A DNA stretch of 64,000 bases from Sphagnum compactum (lineage: Eukaryota > Bryophyta > Sphagnopsida > Sphagnales). Location: NCBI GenBank assembly GCA_965153455.1, contig OZ234498.1:15562001-15626000 (forward strand), written 5' to 3'. The notes beneath the pieces were generated by a model. The model made no database searches, had not been told where the DNA came from, and saw only the letters and a list, made by a program, of their open reading frames with translations. Shown here in pieces: positions 1 through 13,200 of this stretch (within the stretch, counting starts at the first letter, position 1; each line of letters begins with the position of its first letter). The position numbers and the translations under genes are program-made.

Positions 1-1570
1 ACCCATGGAATTGAGCCTTTGAAAACCATTCTATAGAAATCCTCTTCCTCACTAACCTGCACAAAATATACACCTACCTAGCTTTTGGTTCACAGATCTG
101 GTGGCCACATTTCTCCTACCTTCTCCCTCTAAAGAAATGCAGACTAGATGAAAAGACAGAGGCACCAGATCATGTGTTGGTTAATCCCGTCATTGGAATG
201 GCACACAAATCGAAGCCTTCCTGCATCCTCCTGCACAAATTCAACAAGATCTGAGATCTGATCATTCTTGGCAGACACTCCCTGTATTTTATCAACTTTG
301 GGAAAGGAAAAACCCCCCACAACAAGGAGAGCCCTCAGACAACCCTAAAACTTAGACTTCACAACAGCTGTGTCAAAGTGACAGAATTCACATCATACCT
401 CTTTCTTTAGATTCTCTTCACGAGAACAGTAAGCCCCACTTGTTTGAATAGTATCTGCAACACTAGGCTTCACTTCTACTGGCCCCACAGCTGCTCCAGC
501 AGGATTGGAACCCAGAATGGCTGACTGTGCTGCCACCCCTGTTTCTCGCACCCCACCCTCTGTTGCCAGTTCAGCCTTCACTCTAGGAACTCCATGGGCA
601 GGTGCTGCTGCACAAAAAAATTGTTTAACACACCCAAGAATGTACAAATCAAAAGTTGAGCTTCTGGACTCTTGTGTCAGCATTGCTTGAAAGAACGACC
701 CTCAGACAATGTACCATATATATAAAATGGAAGGATCTTCTCCACTCTAATAGACATTGACATTAGAGATATCAGGCACAAGTGATGACAACCAACTACA
801 TGCACAAAATTGCAAAGGACTCTGAAGATGACCTAAGTTGCCTTGGGTCTCCCCCTATTTCTCCTTCTACTTAGCTGGTCTGTAGTAAACACCAACCGTC
901 AAGCCGCGCAGCTGAAAAGGTCTGCATGGTGTCTTCTTCTTCTTCATCATCTTCCTCCTCTTCCTCCTCCCCTTCTGTACTACACAGCTCAGCTGTCAGG
1001 GAGTGTAATATGACGATTTTTCTGATTACCAACATCAAGAGAGATACAAAAGCTGCTTCTTGGGAAGAAGAAGAAGGTCCAACTTCATGGAAAAAGAGAA
1101 AGCGAACAAGAAGGTCAAGGGTTTTTAAGGTCTAGGGTTTTACCATCGTCTTGATCGCCGTCCTCTTCATTACCATCTCCATCATCTTCCTCATCGTCCT
1201 CGTCCTCCTCATCACCATCACCTCCATTCGCGCCTTCAAATCCACCATAACTCTGTCCATTCTTGCCCCCATTGACGCCATCCGATTGCTGCTCGTGATT
1301 ATTATGCCGCCCGTTCTCAGCATCATCGTCATCTTCAAGCGAACTTCCGGGGTGATCCGGAAGCGAGTGCGAGTCAAGCGAAAGAGGCATGGAGGAGCAG
1401 AAAGGAAGCTGCTGCTGAGAATTGTGCGAATCACAAGAAGGAAGCGGGAAAGGCAATGACAGTGATGAGAGCGCGGAGGAGGAGGAGATACCACCACTAG
1501 TAGGCTTCGAGACAACAAAGTCTGTGTCACTACGCTTGCGCTTCTCCCCCAAATTGGTCTCTGCTCCCAT
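1..1570 (-). CDS. GCN5: GCN5-type histone acetyltransferase, N-terminal exons only (partial)
   Basis: Partial gene running off the left edge. Proposed coding exons are 1570-1144, 974-897 and 607-399; splicing is in frame (427, 78 and 209 nt, 238 codons). The product starts MGAETNLGEKRKRSDTD, continues through a Ser-rich stretch and a long Asp/Glu-rich acidic tract crossing exons 1 and 2, then MQTFSAARLD, and ends in TSGAYCSREENLKKE. The last two segments match the region just before the acetyltransferase domain in plant GCN5/HAG1 (TFTAARLD and TSGAY-AREE-LK-E). In that family the enzyme acetylates histone H3 in the SAGA co-activator complex and carries a C-terminal bromodomain; neither catalytic domain nor bromodomain lies in this window. 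The ATG at 1570 is the first in frame. Exon 3 has a CAGCAG acceptor. No exon 4 was recognised between 398 and 1, so that intron probably crosses the edge. Confidence 0.82.
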
Positions 1571-1780
1571 AGCTATGACTCCCTCTCATCAATCACTTAC
1601 ACATTCCAAAATCTCGTTTCAATCGCAGTAATGGGCAACAAAAACAAAAGGTACAGAGTGCAAGCGCCAAACCCTAATCCTTGCCCTAATTCCAATCTTC
1701 AGAGGCTTTCCCATCCCCGTCGCTACTCTTTCCCAACTCACACCTTTCTCTCCTCGCATTGCTCGCTTGCATCCCCCTCT

Positions 1781-1955
1781 TTGCTTGCTTGCTTGCTTGC
1801 ATGTATGCATGCACATATTCCAGTCCTCTGAAAGCAAACAAACAAGCACAATTCGTTTCTGGATTTTTCATCGCAGCCTTTGTTCTGCCACGGTAATGCT
1901 TTCTGCATGCATTCCAATCCTTTACGCCGCTGATCAAGCAAGCAAGCAAGCAAGC
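1781..1955. repeat. Inverted simple repeat: (TTGC)5 opposite (CAAG)5
   Basis: 1781-1800 is five TTGC units; 1935-1955 is CAAG repeats, which is its reverse complement over about 18 bp, with ~134 bp between. The arms could form a cruciform or an RNA hairpin in a transcribed leader. Confidence 0.7.
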
Positions 1956-2000
1956 TAAGTTGGTTTCTGGATTTGTCATCGCGGCCATTGTTCTGCCACG
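1852..2000. repeat. Local tandem duplication, 108-bp spacing
   Basis: The 41-bp segment 1852-1892 recurs at 1960-2000 with four mismatches (37/41), and the preceding sequence (GCATGC-ATTCCA-TCCT) is also partly duplicated. The two units therefore look like a diverged tandem duplication of roughly 108 bp in the region upstream of GCN5. Confidence 0.8.
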
Positions 2001-5000
2001 TGCTCGGCCACCTTGTGCATGTTATTGTTCTCTTCTTTCTGGTTGAGGAGTTGGCTTATGACGCCTGCAAGAAATTCTGGACGCTGGTGAGGCCACGGGC
2101 CTAAATGTGCTACACATATGGTATGTGAGCTCTACATGTGCAAGTCTTGTTACTTGTTTATGTGTTGAGTTGACTCTGTGTGTGTAAACTACACAAGAAT
2201 TTGGGTCACTGAAATGGTAATAGACACCCAGGATTAGAGACCAATTGTAGGAGGCATATCAGAACATGGTTCCCTTTGTTGTTGAAGACCTTGCTACCAC
2301 AAGCAAAATTCATTAGATGGTTTATGTTCTTTGCTTTTCTCAAATCTATGTCATCGTGGAAAGATCCAGTTGATGCTTACCATCAAATACCAGTAACTCC
2401 TGAAATAACATAATAACCTCATTGCTTCATTTGGCTACAGAAGTGTTAGCTTCAAATTGAGAAAGAAGCACCCTTGTAGTTTTATTCTTCATAGTCACAT
2501 ATTCTACTCCACCTTAGGCCCTTGGCTGCCCATATGTTTCACCTTCGAAAAGGCCATTCTTTTTTACAAACAACAATCTTGGTGGGATGCTATTGTAGAC
2601 TGCAACAATTGTAGGTAGCAACCTGATGTTGTGTACAATGCATGGTCACCAACAAACCCCTTCTGTGCCCCCTCCCACCAAGGGGGGCTGTGGGCCCCTA
2701 GTGGCTTGTTGTAGTCCAGTAGTAGGGCTTTGGGTGTCTTCTCTGTTCCACTACTTGGACTTGCATGTAATACCTATAGAAGAGACGATGGATTGGTGTA
2801 TTTTTGTCACTTGGTTCCACATTTTGAGGATTTTCATTCACTTGGTGTTATTGTGAACAAATTGTGTGAGTTCATTTTATTGTGAACTTCATGAAACATT
2901 TCCTATTTTATCTTCTCTTGTTGTTGGTTTGAACTTTTGAAGTTTGAACTAGGGTAGATAGGTCAGTGGGCAAACACTTAAGGCCTGGAAGAGCTAACAT
3001 TTGCTCTCTTGTCACTTTCAAAAATTGGAGCTCCAAATACTATAGGTCCTCCACCCAGCACCTCTACCATCATTTACAGAACTGCATTCTGTTTAGAAAT
3101 GAGTGAGATATGCTGCCCCAAAGTAAGGGGGTTACAAAACAATTCCCACTTCTTTTTTAACACGTGTCCTCCCATGTGCATCCAATGTACATTGTATTAC
3201 CAAACATGCCAATCTTGGTTTTTAAACATTAGTTTTCCTATCACAAAACAAGATTAATATTATTCCATGAACTTCCTTTTACATTGATGATGAGATATGT
3301 GCAAAAGTGCAAATTAACATAAAAAAACCCAAAACATGTGATGTTCACCTATACAAAATTAAGACCTGTGTGAATTGATGGCCATAATTTGATTCATTCT
3401 TTGCATCTAACAAGTCTCAAGGTGCCACATGGTGAGGGAGCTTGGTGACTCTTATCATCGTCATCACATTTTTCTTATAGTAGCTTCAATGGTTCAAGCC
3501 CCATTGCCATGTCCATTGAGGTCACATTTAGCTTTTCATCTTCCTTGTTCAAGTGTGGGAGGGCCTCCTCATTTTCTTGTTAGTCTTCTTCTCATGCAAC
3601 TTGCTACTAATTGGAGTTTTTGTTTATCTTCTTACTTGTCTTCCTCTTCTACAACTTGCTACCAATTGGAGCTTTTGTTCATCTTTTTACTTGTCTTCCT
3701 CTTGTGCGACTTGTTAAATCTTAGCGTTCCTACTCATCTTCTTGCGTTTCCATTAGTGATCTTCATTTTCGTGATTCTCATCTTTTCCATGGTTTGACCT
3801 ACATGATGGTGTTCTCAAGCTCACCTCATTATCTTTGTGCTCTTTTAAGTTTGATCTTGTGTTGATGTTATTCCCCATATGTTCATCTTCTTCTAATGAT
3901 GCTTGTTGGACTTGGGTTCGCATTCTTGAACAAGTTCCACTTACATAATGGTGTTCTACTTTGTTTTCTTAACCTTGTGATCTCCTTAGTTCAAGCTTCA
4001 TTAGTGTTCTCCCTCATCCATAAATTTGACTATTAGAGCTTTTGATGTTACTTTGGTATTTGAATTGTACCTCTTGTTCATTTCTCGATCATCATGCTAA
4101 AACTTTTGTTCATTCTTCTTGGCCATGTGTTTTTCCTACTTCAAACTTCATTGGTGCCATGTTCATCCTTTAGTCTTACTTTTTTTTTAATTCATCTTTT
4201 GGTTTGACTATTGGAGCCTTTGATGTTATTTTGGTTTTTGAATTGGACTTTTTATTCATTCTTATGATCTTCTTGTTTGAGCTTTTGCTCGTCTTCTAAT
4301 TTAACCATTTTGAGGCAAGACTTTTTGTTCATCTTTTGTTATGGATGTCGATGTTATGGAGTTCATTCATAACTTGTAATGAATTTTTACCTAATTATTT
4401 GTTTAGTTTTAATTCATTATTAATTAACTTTCAATTAAATTTTAAATCATTTCTAGTTCATTTCCAATTGATTTTAAATTAAATCTTAGTTCATTTTTAG
4501 ATAACTTATAATTCACTTTAATAAACTTTTTTTCACTTTAAGTTAATCTTTAATTAACTTTCAATTCACACTTAATTAAGTTTGAGTACACTCTTAATGT
4601 TCTAGGACCTTTGAGTTAATGTTATCAATGTTCAAATAAAATCTTCATGTTAATGTTTTGAACATTCCTTTTATTTTCATGTTGGTGCTCTTGATGTTTT
4701 TTAATCTTCACATTAATGTAATTAACGCAAGTCTAATATTCACATTGGTGCTATCAATGTTCATCTAACCTTAACATTGATGTTCATTTGATATTCACAA
4801 TAATGTTCATCTAATTTTCGCATTAATGCTCATATATTTTCCACCCCCCAATTCTTTCTTGTGTTTACAAGTTTTTAATATGAGCTTCACAAACACAATC
4901 AAAGGTGCCCAACAACTTGCATTTCCAATCTTATCCTTTGTTGTGCATATCACGCCATTATTTCTTTTTCTTTTTCTTATCATGCATCAAACTTGCTACC

Positions 5001-8000
5001 AAGGTTCTCATCTTAAAGACCCTTTGCATTAGCTCAAATGTTTATTTGGACAATCATATGAAGGTTCTCTCCCTTATCCTTCATTGCAAAAGTTAACCAC
5101 AATGCCAAAAACGCAATTCGTTGTTAATTGTTCATGTGGTGTTGAATTCTTCATTCAATTGTCATTACATTTTTTTACACTCACTTGCACAAGTTCTATT
5201 CCTTCTTTTTTTTCCATTACTTCAAGATCTTATCCACAACTTCCCTCCAACGCCTTCTATGCATAATATTTAAATATTCGATTGAAGTAACCACATTCAA
5301 ATTAACTATAATCAATTATATGTTTTTTACCCCTAGTCCTCCTTGCTCGTAATTGTGACAAAGAAAATAAATTTTCAAATGCCTAACACTTCTTCTTTCA
5401 AGCTTACATGTAGTTAAATGTATTTCCTAAAAATATGGAGAATCCAAATTCATCATTAAAGGGTCATCTAGTGTGTAAGCATTTGCAAGAATGGGGTTCA
5501 TTGGCATTTCCACATAATACCATTGTTGTGGTGGTGAAGGTGGATCTTAGCTTTTGTTTTCTTCATGTTCAACCAATTATACATCATTTAGCAGCACCTA
5601 CTGCCATTCATCCCATCCTTTTCTTTGTAAGTGTGATCATTGTTTTCTTTCGAATAAGCATCCTCATTTTTTTTTGTTTCAACATTTATGGAAACCTTGT
5701 TTGAGCTTATCTTTTCATCCATGGCCATTAAACATTTAATGGCCACATCATTGTGACCTTGAACTTTAACACAACATTGTTTTTTTACAAAGTTTACTCC
5801 AATGTATAGTCCACCTAACTAACCAGTATCATTTTGTCAAGTTCAAGGTAATTGTTTATAATCATGGCTTCATTTTTTTCCCTAAATGCAATTTTGAATG
5901 GTTTGAAACAACATATTTCTACAGGTAAGAGGGCATATGAGGTGTGAAATAATAAAATCACCATGCTTAACTCGAAGTCTTATGTTTATTGTGTTTTTTT
6001 AATGTCACATGGGAGCCATGTCCATCTAGAATCAATAAATGATGATTAGTTTGGGAAACACAACATGGAATTGACCTCTTGAAGAAAGCAATAAACTTGG
6101 AAAAAAAGTAAACCATCATCCACACCTTTCGCATTACCATGCAAGTTATTGGCTTGCACATCTTGATCTAGTCCTCTTGTATACACTCACCCTGAAAATG
6201 AAAAATGCAAGAAAAACCATAATTGATAATGACCACTCCCTGGATTTGGGGATGCAGTCATACACATCATGTGGAGTCATGCTTGACCAACACCCTTGCA
6301 CCGGATTGTCAACTAGCCTAAATGCCAATATCATCACAATTCCATATGTGATCAAAGTTAAAGTTGTGTTATGTGTACAAGCCTTGCATGTTGGTGTAAA
6401 ATGACGTTTAAGATGTGATGGTCAACCCCTATACCCTATAAACTTCAAAACCTTTGGCCATCCAAATTTTCAGCTTTTAATGTTGTCTTCTGAACCAAAA
6501 TCACCAACTATTTATAAGTATCCCCTCTCAAAAAGACACAAATAGAATCTATGTGAACTTAGCCACTTACATTTTAAGTTGCACCAAGATAATGTTTAGA
6601 CCCACTTTTTGCATAACCAAAACCATTCTACAACTACTTGGTCCTTTGTTGCCATTAGCACACATGTTAGTCTCATTTTTCATGTCCTTGTTCCCATTCA
6701 TATGGTTTCAAAATGATGTTAAAGGGATGTTCCATCACCTATTAACTTTCCTAAAAGAGATATGCCTTCTTTCCATAGTGTCCTTGGCATCTTTTAACTA
6801 TTGGTGTTAATTTTCAACATACGAAAATAAGGGCAACCCCAATTATATGGTGGTGAGTGTGCCTAGTGTTTATGTAGTAGGATCATGTAAGGTGTTTTAT
6901 TTAGTAGCTAAATATTTGTCCCTCCTGACCCCCTTACAATGCTTTTGATGCATTTGAAAGTTCATGATTTCCCCCCCCCTTGGACCCAATCAAATTGGGG
7001 GTGAACATTTAGGTCCTATTAGAATAAATCTTTTTTCTTTCATGTACAAATCCCAAGACCATAAGAAATTGAGTAAATTCAAAGCAAGTAACAAATACAT
7101 GTTTTTTCTAGTTGTTTTATAGAAGATATTATATTAAAAAATCGTAAATATCAAACCAAAAATCAATTTTCATCCATCATTGTTGTGCAAATGATTTGTG
7201 TGAAGTTCAAATTCCATTGCCATTGAATGATTTGATGCACACAAAAATTTTCCTTCTTTGTTGGTTGAGGTGTTGGCCAACATGATCTATGTTGTCACCA
7301 CTAATAACACAAGAATTTTGAGTGCCTCTTTTTATGTAGATGATTAACTAGTGTTATTATAGTCATATTTGTTCTTGATTTAATTGCTCTTTGACTCCCT
7401 AGAGATCTATTTCTATTTTTACATTTGAGTGTTCCCCCTTCGCCACCAATAGACTAACATTAAGGTCACTTTCTACTTTCATTGACCAAACTTTGAATCA
7501 TAACAATTTTCGTTTTAAAGGTTATTGAATTTGAAAAAATGTGCCAAAACAGAAATCACAAGGCATAAACATTTGAAGAACTAAACTTCAACTTGCATTT
7601 AGAGAACCATGACCAAAGGCTATTTTTTTAAAGGAAGAATTAACCAAGATTAATTTGAATTTTGAACTTGCCACAAAGGCCTTGAACACCATTATTCAAT
7701 GTGATTCATTTGTTTATAATCTTTGTTACACAAAAGTGAATTTTCCTCCTCAAATCATTTTGAGTAATTAGAATACAATGTTTTTTTAATATTTTTGCAA
7801 CTTGTTTCATTACCTAAATTAGTTACAATTTTATTGGCTTTCCTTCTAAGGGAGGGAATACATAATGTTGTGATTTTTCATTCGATCCCACATTTGAAGA
7901 ATGTTCAGAAGGTGTTATTGTCAATTGTTGTCACTTTATTTGTTGAAAATTTATGAAACATTTCATGTTTGACTTTATCAAATTGATGGTTTGAACCAAT

Positions 8001-9100
8001 GAACCAATGTTGGGTAGTTATCACAAAACCACCATGTTTTTAAGGCACCTTTTAGTTCAAGTATTAAATTGTATCATACTCACACTAATAACTAGCTAGT
8101 CGGTTTTTAATCAAGTGAGAATCAAGATTTTTGTAACAAAGCATGGCATCTAGGCTTGGTTTTCTAATACCCAAGCAACAAGGTATTAAATAGATGTCTA
8201 CATTGGTCAAGTTCTCAATGCTAGAGTCTAAATGCCAAGCAAGGTAAAGAACCCCATACAAGGATGAAACCCAAGATTTCCCAAGTATTTAGAAGGTTTT
8301 TTTCATTAGACCAGATGCCCCATATTTGGGAAAACTTGTTGCATGTTTTAAATTTAGAATTTATAAATGTCAAAATCTCCTATCTTGGTATGTGTAAACT
8401 TTAAATAAAAAATCTTTGATCTATTTTCTCACATGTAAGCATTTGATTTAATTGTTAATTTATTACAACATGAATAAGTGGTTTTAGATTCCAACCAATG
8501 TTGGGCTATTATTTTGGTAAGAATTTGATAATCGATTTTTGAGAATCAAATCCTTTGAAAATTAATTAATATGTCTTTCAAAGAAAATTGGACACCTTCA
8601 TTAGTTCTCATTAAAAAAAACGCAAATACTAATCTAATTTTCACAACTATGTGAAAATTGAAATTGGTGGTTCTAAAACAAAAAAAATGAAAACCAGACA
8701 ACATAGTTCAAACTAGTGTTGGGCAACCAATACAAATAAGAATGGTTATTTACCAATTATTAAGGTGGTTCTTAGAATTGATAATCACGATTCTCGAAAA
8801 ATCAAAGAACTAGTTTTTGATATGTAATTAAGGTTCTTATCATATCAAATAATTGGCCAAAAAATTGCAAATTTTTTTATTAGTTCTTTCATGAAAACCA
8901 CTAGATCTTTAAGATTTTTGAAATAACCAAGACAAAATGTGGTACTTTGATTCTGATTTTTTCCTAAGGAACTCGGACTAACTAACAATTTTTGTATTCC
9001 AAAATTCTTAAAAAAATAGAACAAACGGGTTTTTGAAATTCAAAAGCACCCACACAACACCGGTTTGAACTTGCCATAGGTGGCATAACCTCAGTTCTAT
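2001..9100. other. AT-rich intergenic DNA, no gene recognised
   Basis: No open frame of convincing length or family similarity was found on either strand. The sequence is AT-rich and contains decayed tandem repeats: a T/C-rich stretch around 3560-4330 with recurring TTCATCTTCTT and TTGGAGCTTTTG motifs, a TTAATT-rich stretch around 4390-4600, and recurring ATGTTCATCTAAT/CACATTAATG motifs at about 4610-4850. Near 7.99, 8.50 and 8.72 kb a segment beginning with GTTGGG recurs in diverged form. No transposase or reverse transcriptase motif was seen. Confidence 0.6.
4390..4850. repeat. Degenerate short-unit tandem repeats
   Basis: From about 4390 to 4600, phrases like TTCATTTnnAATTnATTTTAAATTAA recur with a period of roughly 20 bp. 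From about 4610 to 4850, phrases like CACATTAATG, TTCATCTAA and ATCAATGTTCA recur about every 30-40 bp. The units are too diverged to give an exact consensus by eye. Confidence 0.5.
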
Positions 9101-10276
9101 TCAGGTTCACTTGAAAGTCTTGAAAAGTTCTCAACACTTTATGAAACACACTCCTTATCACTCCAACTCAAAGTCACTGCTGCCAGAACAACTATGGACA
9201 TGGACAATGGGAAAGAACTACATTGAAATTTAACAGGTAAGAAAAACCGACAACCTTCCTGGCCTTCACAGGAAAAGATCAGCTGATAAAATATCTGCAA
9301 CCTTGCAGAAGAACAGTTCCCGCAACGAACTCCAAAATTTGCCTGAAAGGATATAAATTTAGCACTCCTCTGTTTTAAGTGTGTACACCTTTGGGAAGGA
9401 GATGCAAGGTCTCCCCCAAAACTTGCTACAACATACACCACCTACTAGTAGAGATTTCTGGGAATCTCAAAAAAAAAAAAGGTGAATTGGAGCCATCGAA
9501 TCAGAAAGAAAAAATACAGCCTCCTTCAGAAAAAGTACAAAGCCAAGAGACTGCCAAACAGAAGCAAATCTGTTTTTAAAAATCTACAGTTGGTTGCAGC
9601 AACCTTAAGCTGCCTCAAGAGTCTATCTAGCATTCCATCCTGGCATAGAAAACTCATGCTCACAGCAGGAAAAACAAAAATTATGTGCACCTTGGATGTC
9701 AGCTTTCTACTTGAATGAGATAAGGGCCTTCCTTGGACCCTAACGTGTCTGTCCCCTGCGTCCACATGATTGTCCATGACCTTTTACCGTCATGGTAAAC
9801 AATAGCCCCCTACAAGCAGATGTATCACTGTGGTGGGGAAGGATATATCAAAAAAACGGAAACATGGGAATATGTTCAAGGAAAACCAGCCTGCACAGAG
9901 CAACATCTGCCTTGATAAGTACAACAGAGGGAAGAGCATTCATTCACACTTCCTATCACCAGGGAGCAACCAAACCAAACCTTCAGGAATAGACATGCAA
10001 GATGAAATTCCTTTGACCAGAAGTTGATGTATACTGTACCAAGTCCACTATTGTCACTTTCAGGAGTGTCAGCTTGACAATCAACTGGAACACCAAATGA
10101 AAAGAGGATGGCTTTTTGCTCTATCTCTGGAAAAAGGGTGATGGCAACTCAGAACACACCTTTCACATTTTTTGGACCAGTGATCGTGAGTGTGGATCAA
10201 AACTGACATCAACTTGAGCTGGAGATTGCTGATGTATTACCATAATGTATGCTGCACTGTCACCCCTGTTATTTAC
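9101..10276 (-). other. 3' flank of FBL15, probably including its 3' UTR
   Basis: The segment follows the FBL15 stop codon on the minus strand. Its base composition is close to that of the gene and unlike the AT-rich DNA left of about 9050, which suggests transcribed or recently genic DNA. No coding frame was recognised and no polyadenylation signal could be assigned with confidence. Confidence 0.4.
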
Positions 10277-13200
10277 TTAAGAGGATGAGGTGCTGTAGAG
10301 GCGTTTGAGCCCTGGGCACACTGCTCGTATCCGTGTCAATGCTGCTGAAGATACCTGTCAGAGATGTCCCACACATGAAACAATGACACTTTCAGAAAGC
10401 AGCCATCTCTTTGCTTCACCTACCAAGTCCTGACTGCATAACAACAATATATCTTCAACTCATGCACTAGAAGTCTACTTCTACTATCTCCATCACCAAC
10501 AATTCCAGTTCCCATGACCAAAACCAATTAGCCCTATCTTCTCCCCTACAGAGGATAATCTCATTCCTGTTGATAAAAACAATTGCAATTCAAGCAGTAG
10601 AAAGAGATAGACCTTCAAACAACTACGAACATCCAATGTTTCTAGAAGACTGCAGCCCAGGACAGCATGCTCCAGCATCTCTGCTTCAACTCCACAAGCC
10701 TAAAAACAAACACCCAATTTACCATCATGGAAATTGCTTTCATAGTTTTCTGTGCGAATTGCCTAGTCTCATCAACTGTTTTGAGTTGCACAAAACTTGC
10801 AGATACTGTAACCAGAGTCTGCTTCTTATCGAGTGACAAAATAAGGAAATAGACAAGAGAAACTTGAATTACAGAACTTCAGATGATACCTGCAGACATA
10901 GAGTAATGAGGCGGGGGCACTCCAGCTCTAGAATGACCAATGCTGCACACTGGCTGCCACACCCAAAAGATGAGGCAAGAAGAATGTGAGGCAATAGACA
11001 CAGCATGGACATACAAAAACTTGATTATCTAGCACTGCCTGTGGCACACCTGTCTTTTACCAGACTATAAGACTTTGTCAATGGAAAGCAATAACCAAAT
11101 GCCTCTGCAGATTAAGATAGTAACCCCCAAATTCCCTTGTCAACCTAAGCTAATTCTCATCAGATTGAGCTTCACTGGGCTCTAGATCCAACTTTTGCTC
11201 CTTACATGACAGTAAGTACTGGAATGCAACCAACAGTGAAATACTCACCTCAAGTTCAGGTATGTTAAGTTGATGCACCCAAGTCGAACCTCCCGAATGT
11301 TGTTGGAAAGGGAAAGGTTGAGTGATGAGAGAAAGAGACAGGCAGCATCTCGAGGGATCTTGACTGTTTGAATGTTGGGGCAGCCCACACAGCTGAGAAT
11401 CTGAAGTGCTCGTACTGATTCAGCAATTTCCCCCACCAGCATAGGGAAGAGGATCTGGTTTGCATTGTCACCAATTTCAGGGCTCACCTGGAGAGCTCCT
11501 GCGGGACTCTGTGTGTGCAATCCCAACATTGGATCTTCTGAGCTATTAACAGCCTGATTAAAAAGGCTACACTTTGATTCAGGTGAGATGGAATCATCAG
11601 TTGAGCTCAAGCTCCAGACACCTTCCTTCATTTCTTCAGTGCCCAGATTTTCATCACACGTGATTTCTTGCATCATCTCAGAAGAAAGAATGGAACCAGG
11701 AGATGTGATATCCATAGGGCTTTGCTGATCAATAACATCTTCCATACCCATGTCTTCAGATGTTCCCAGTACTAGAGGAATAGGGGGACAAGCAAGGTGG
11801 CTCCATAGGTAGTCTGTTACATGAGCACAGCCGTTCAGACTGACTTGTGTAAGATGAGGGCAAAGTGCCAGAACTCCTTCTATTGCAGCACGACCCAGGC
11901 TTCCATAGGACATATCCAGCTCCCGCAGCTCAGAAAGTACCTTGCCTCCATGTAAGGCATCAAGTGCTGTCTCACTCAGATACTTACATGCTGACAACCG
12001 TAATACCTGCAAGGCAAATACCCTTTCTAAGCTGGAAACTCTTCATTGATAAACACTTCCCCGTTCTAGATATCTCATCAACTGGACCAGGAACAAGTAC
12101 CACAGACTCCCTCAGGACAACTGAAATAGTAGTTATATGGACAAGAGCTTTGTTGCCTACTATACAACACCATGGAGTTTCATTGGGTATGATAGCACTG
12201 CTTCACAGGCTTACCACCAGTATATATATCTTGGAAAAATTGACTTGGTGAGGGTAAATTCCCACTTTACATACTCACTCTTTAATTCACGCTGCTCAGC
12301 AAAAGGAGTGCATGAGCCAGGTGTGTTGAAGTACCTTCAGATGTGGGCAAGCCTCAAAAATGGGTGAAAGGTCGATGAGGAAAGTGTAGGATAGATCCAG
12401 CATGGTTAGGTCACAGAGCTTTTTGAGTGACAGTAATCCTGGAGGCCCTACTGCATGGCAGGTAGCCAAGACCAAGGACTGTATGGCTGGGCATGCTGCT
12501 GCTGTGGCAGCCAGGCAGTCATCTCCCAGTTTGCTGAACAACAAAAAACCACTTGTAATCAGCATAGGACATGTACAGACTGCAATGTTGAGGAGCTGCA
12601 AAAGAAACATTTAAATGGACCCAAATTCGAAGGCAGCAAGGAAATGAAAACATCATGATGACTCTCATGGAAAAACACATAAGCAAACTATGCTTCTTTA
12701 GGAGACTCTGAAATAGAGTATCTTGTCAAATGGTACCTGCAATAAGAGGCATCCAGAGACAGTAGGCGAGGGCAACAAATGGAGGCTTGGGAGAGCACAC
12801 CACATCCACGTAAATCTAGGACAGTCATCTGAGCTGCCTCAATCTCCAGTTTTGTTAAGTGGGGGCATATTCCAAGATTTAAAGAGACAAGCCCCACCTG
12901 TATGATAAAATCCAACCCATTTCCCCCCACCCATGTGCCCAACCATCTGGTTAGTATAGGTGAACTTCAATGATGCGTATGGGAGTGAGAAAAAAAGCAT
13001 TTCAGCAAATTGAAACCAAAAAAAAAACCATTAAAAAAGAGTAAAAATAGGTAAAAGAAAAAGAGAGCGAGATATAGACCGGAGTAAATGTGGCATCCAT
13101 GAGACGGTCACACCCTTCCAGCTGGAGACGCTGCAGGATGGGGCAGGAGAGTGAGAGAGAGGAAATGTTGCGGCAACCCACAAGCGATAGTGTGCTGAGT

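Larger units (their letters stand above)
1571..2000 (-). promoter_or_regulatory. 5' leader/promoter region of the GCN5 gene
   Basis: This segment lies immediately upstream of the GCN5 start codon. It contains a telo-box AAACCCTAA (plus-strand 1669-1677), a (TTGC)5 tract at 1781-1800, a (CAAG)n tract at 1935-1955, and a local tandem duplication. The transcription start cannot be placed from the sequence, so the split between leader and promoter is unknown. Composition is less AT-rich than the DNA beyond about 2100. Confidence 0.4.

Noticed and set aside
1-66. Possible GCN5 exon 4 after an acceptor near 58 on the minus strand
   Set aside because: The predicted peptide after the AG does not match the conserved GCN5 sequence expected after the LKKE segment, so the exon is more likely beyond the window edge.
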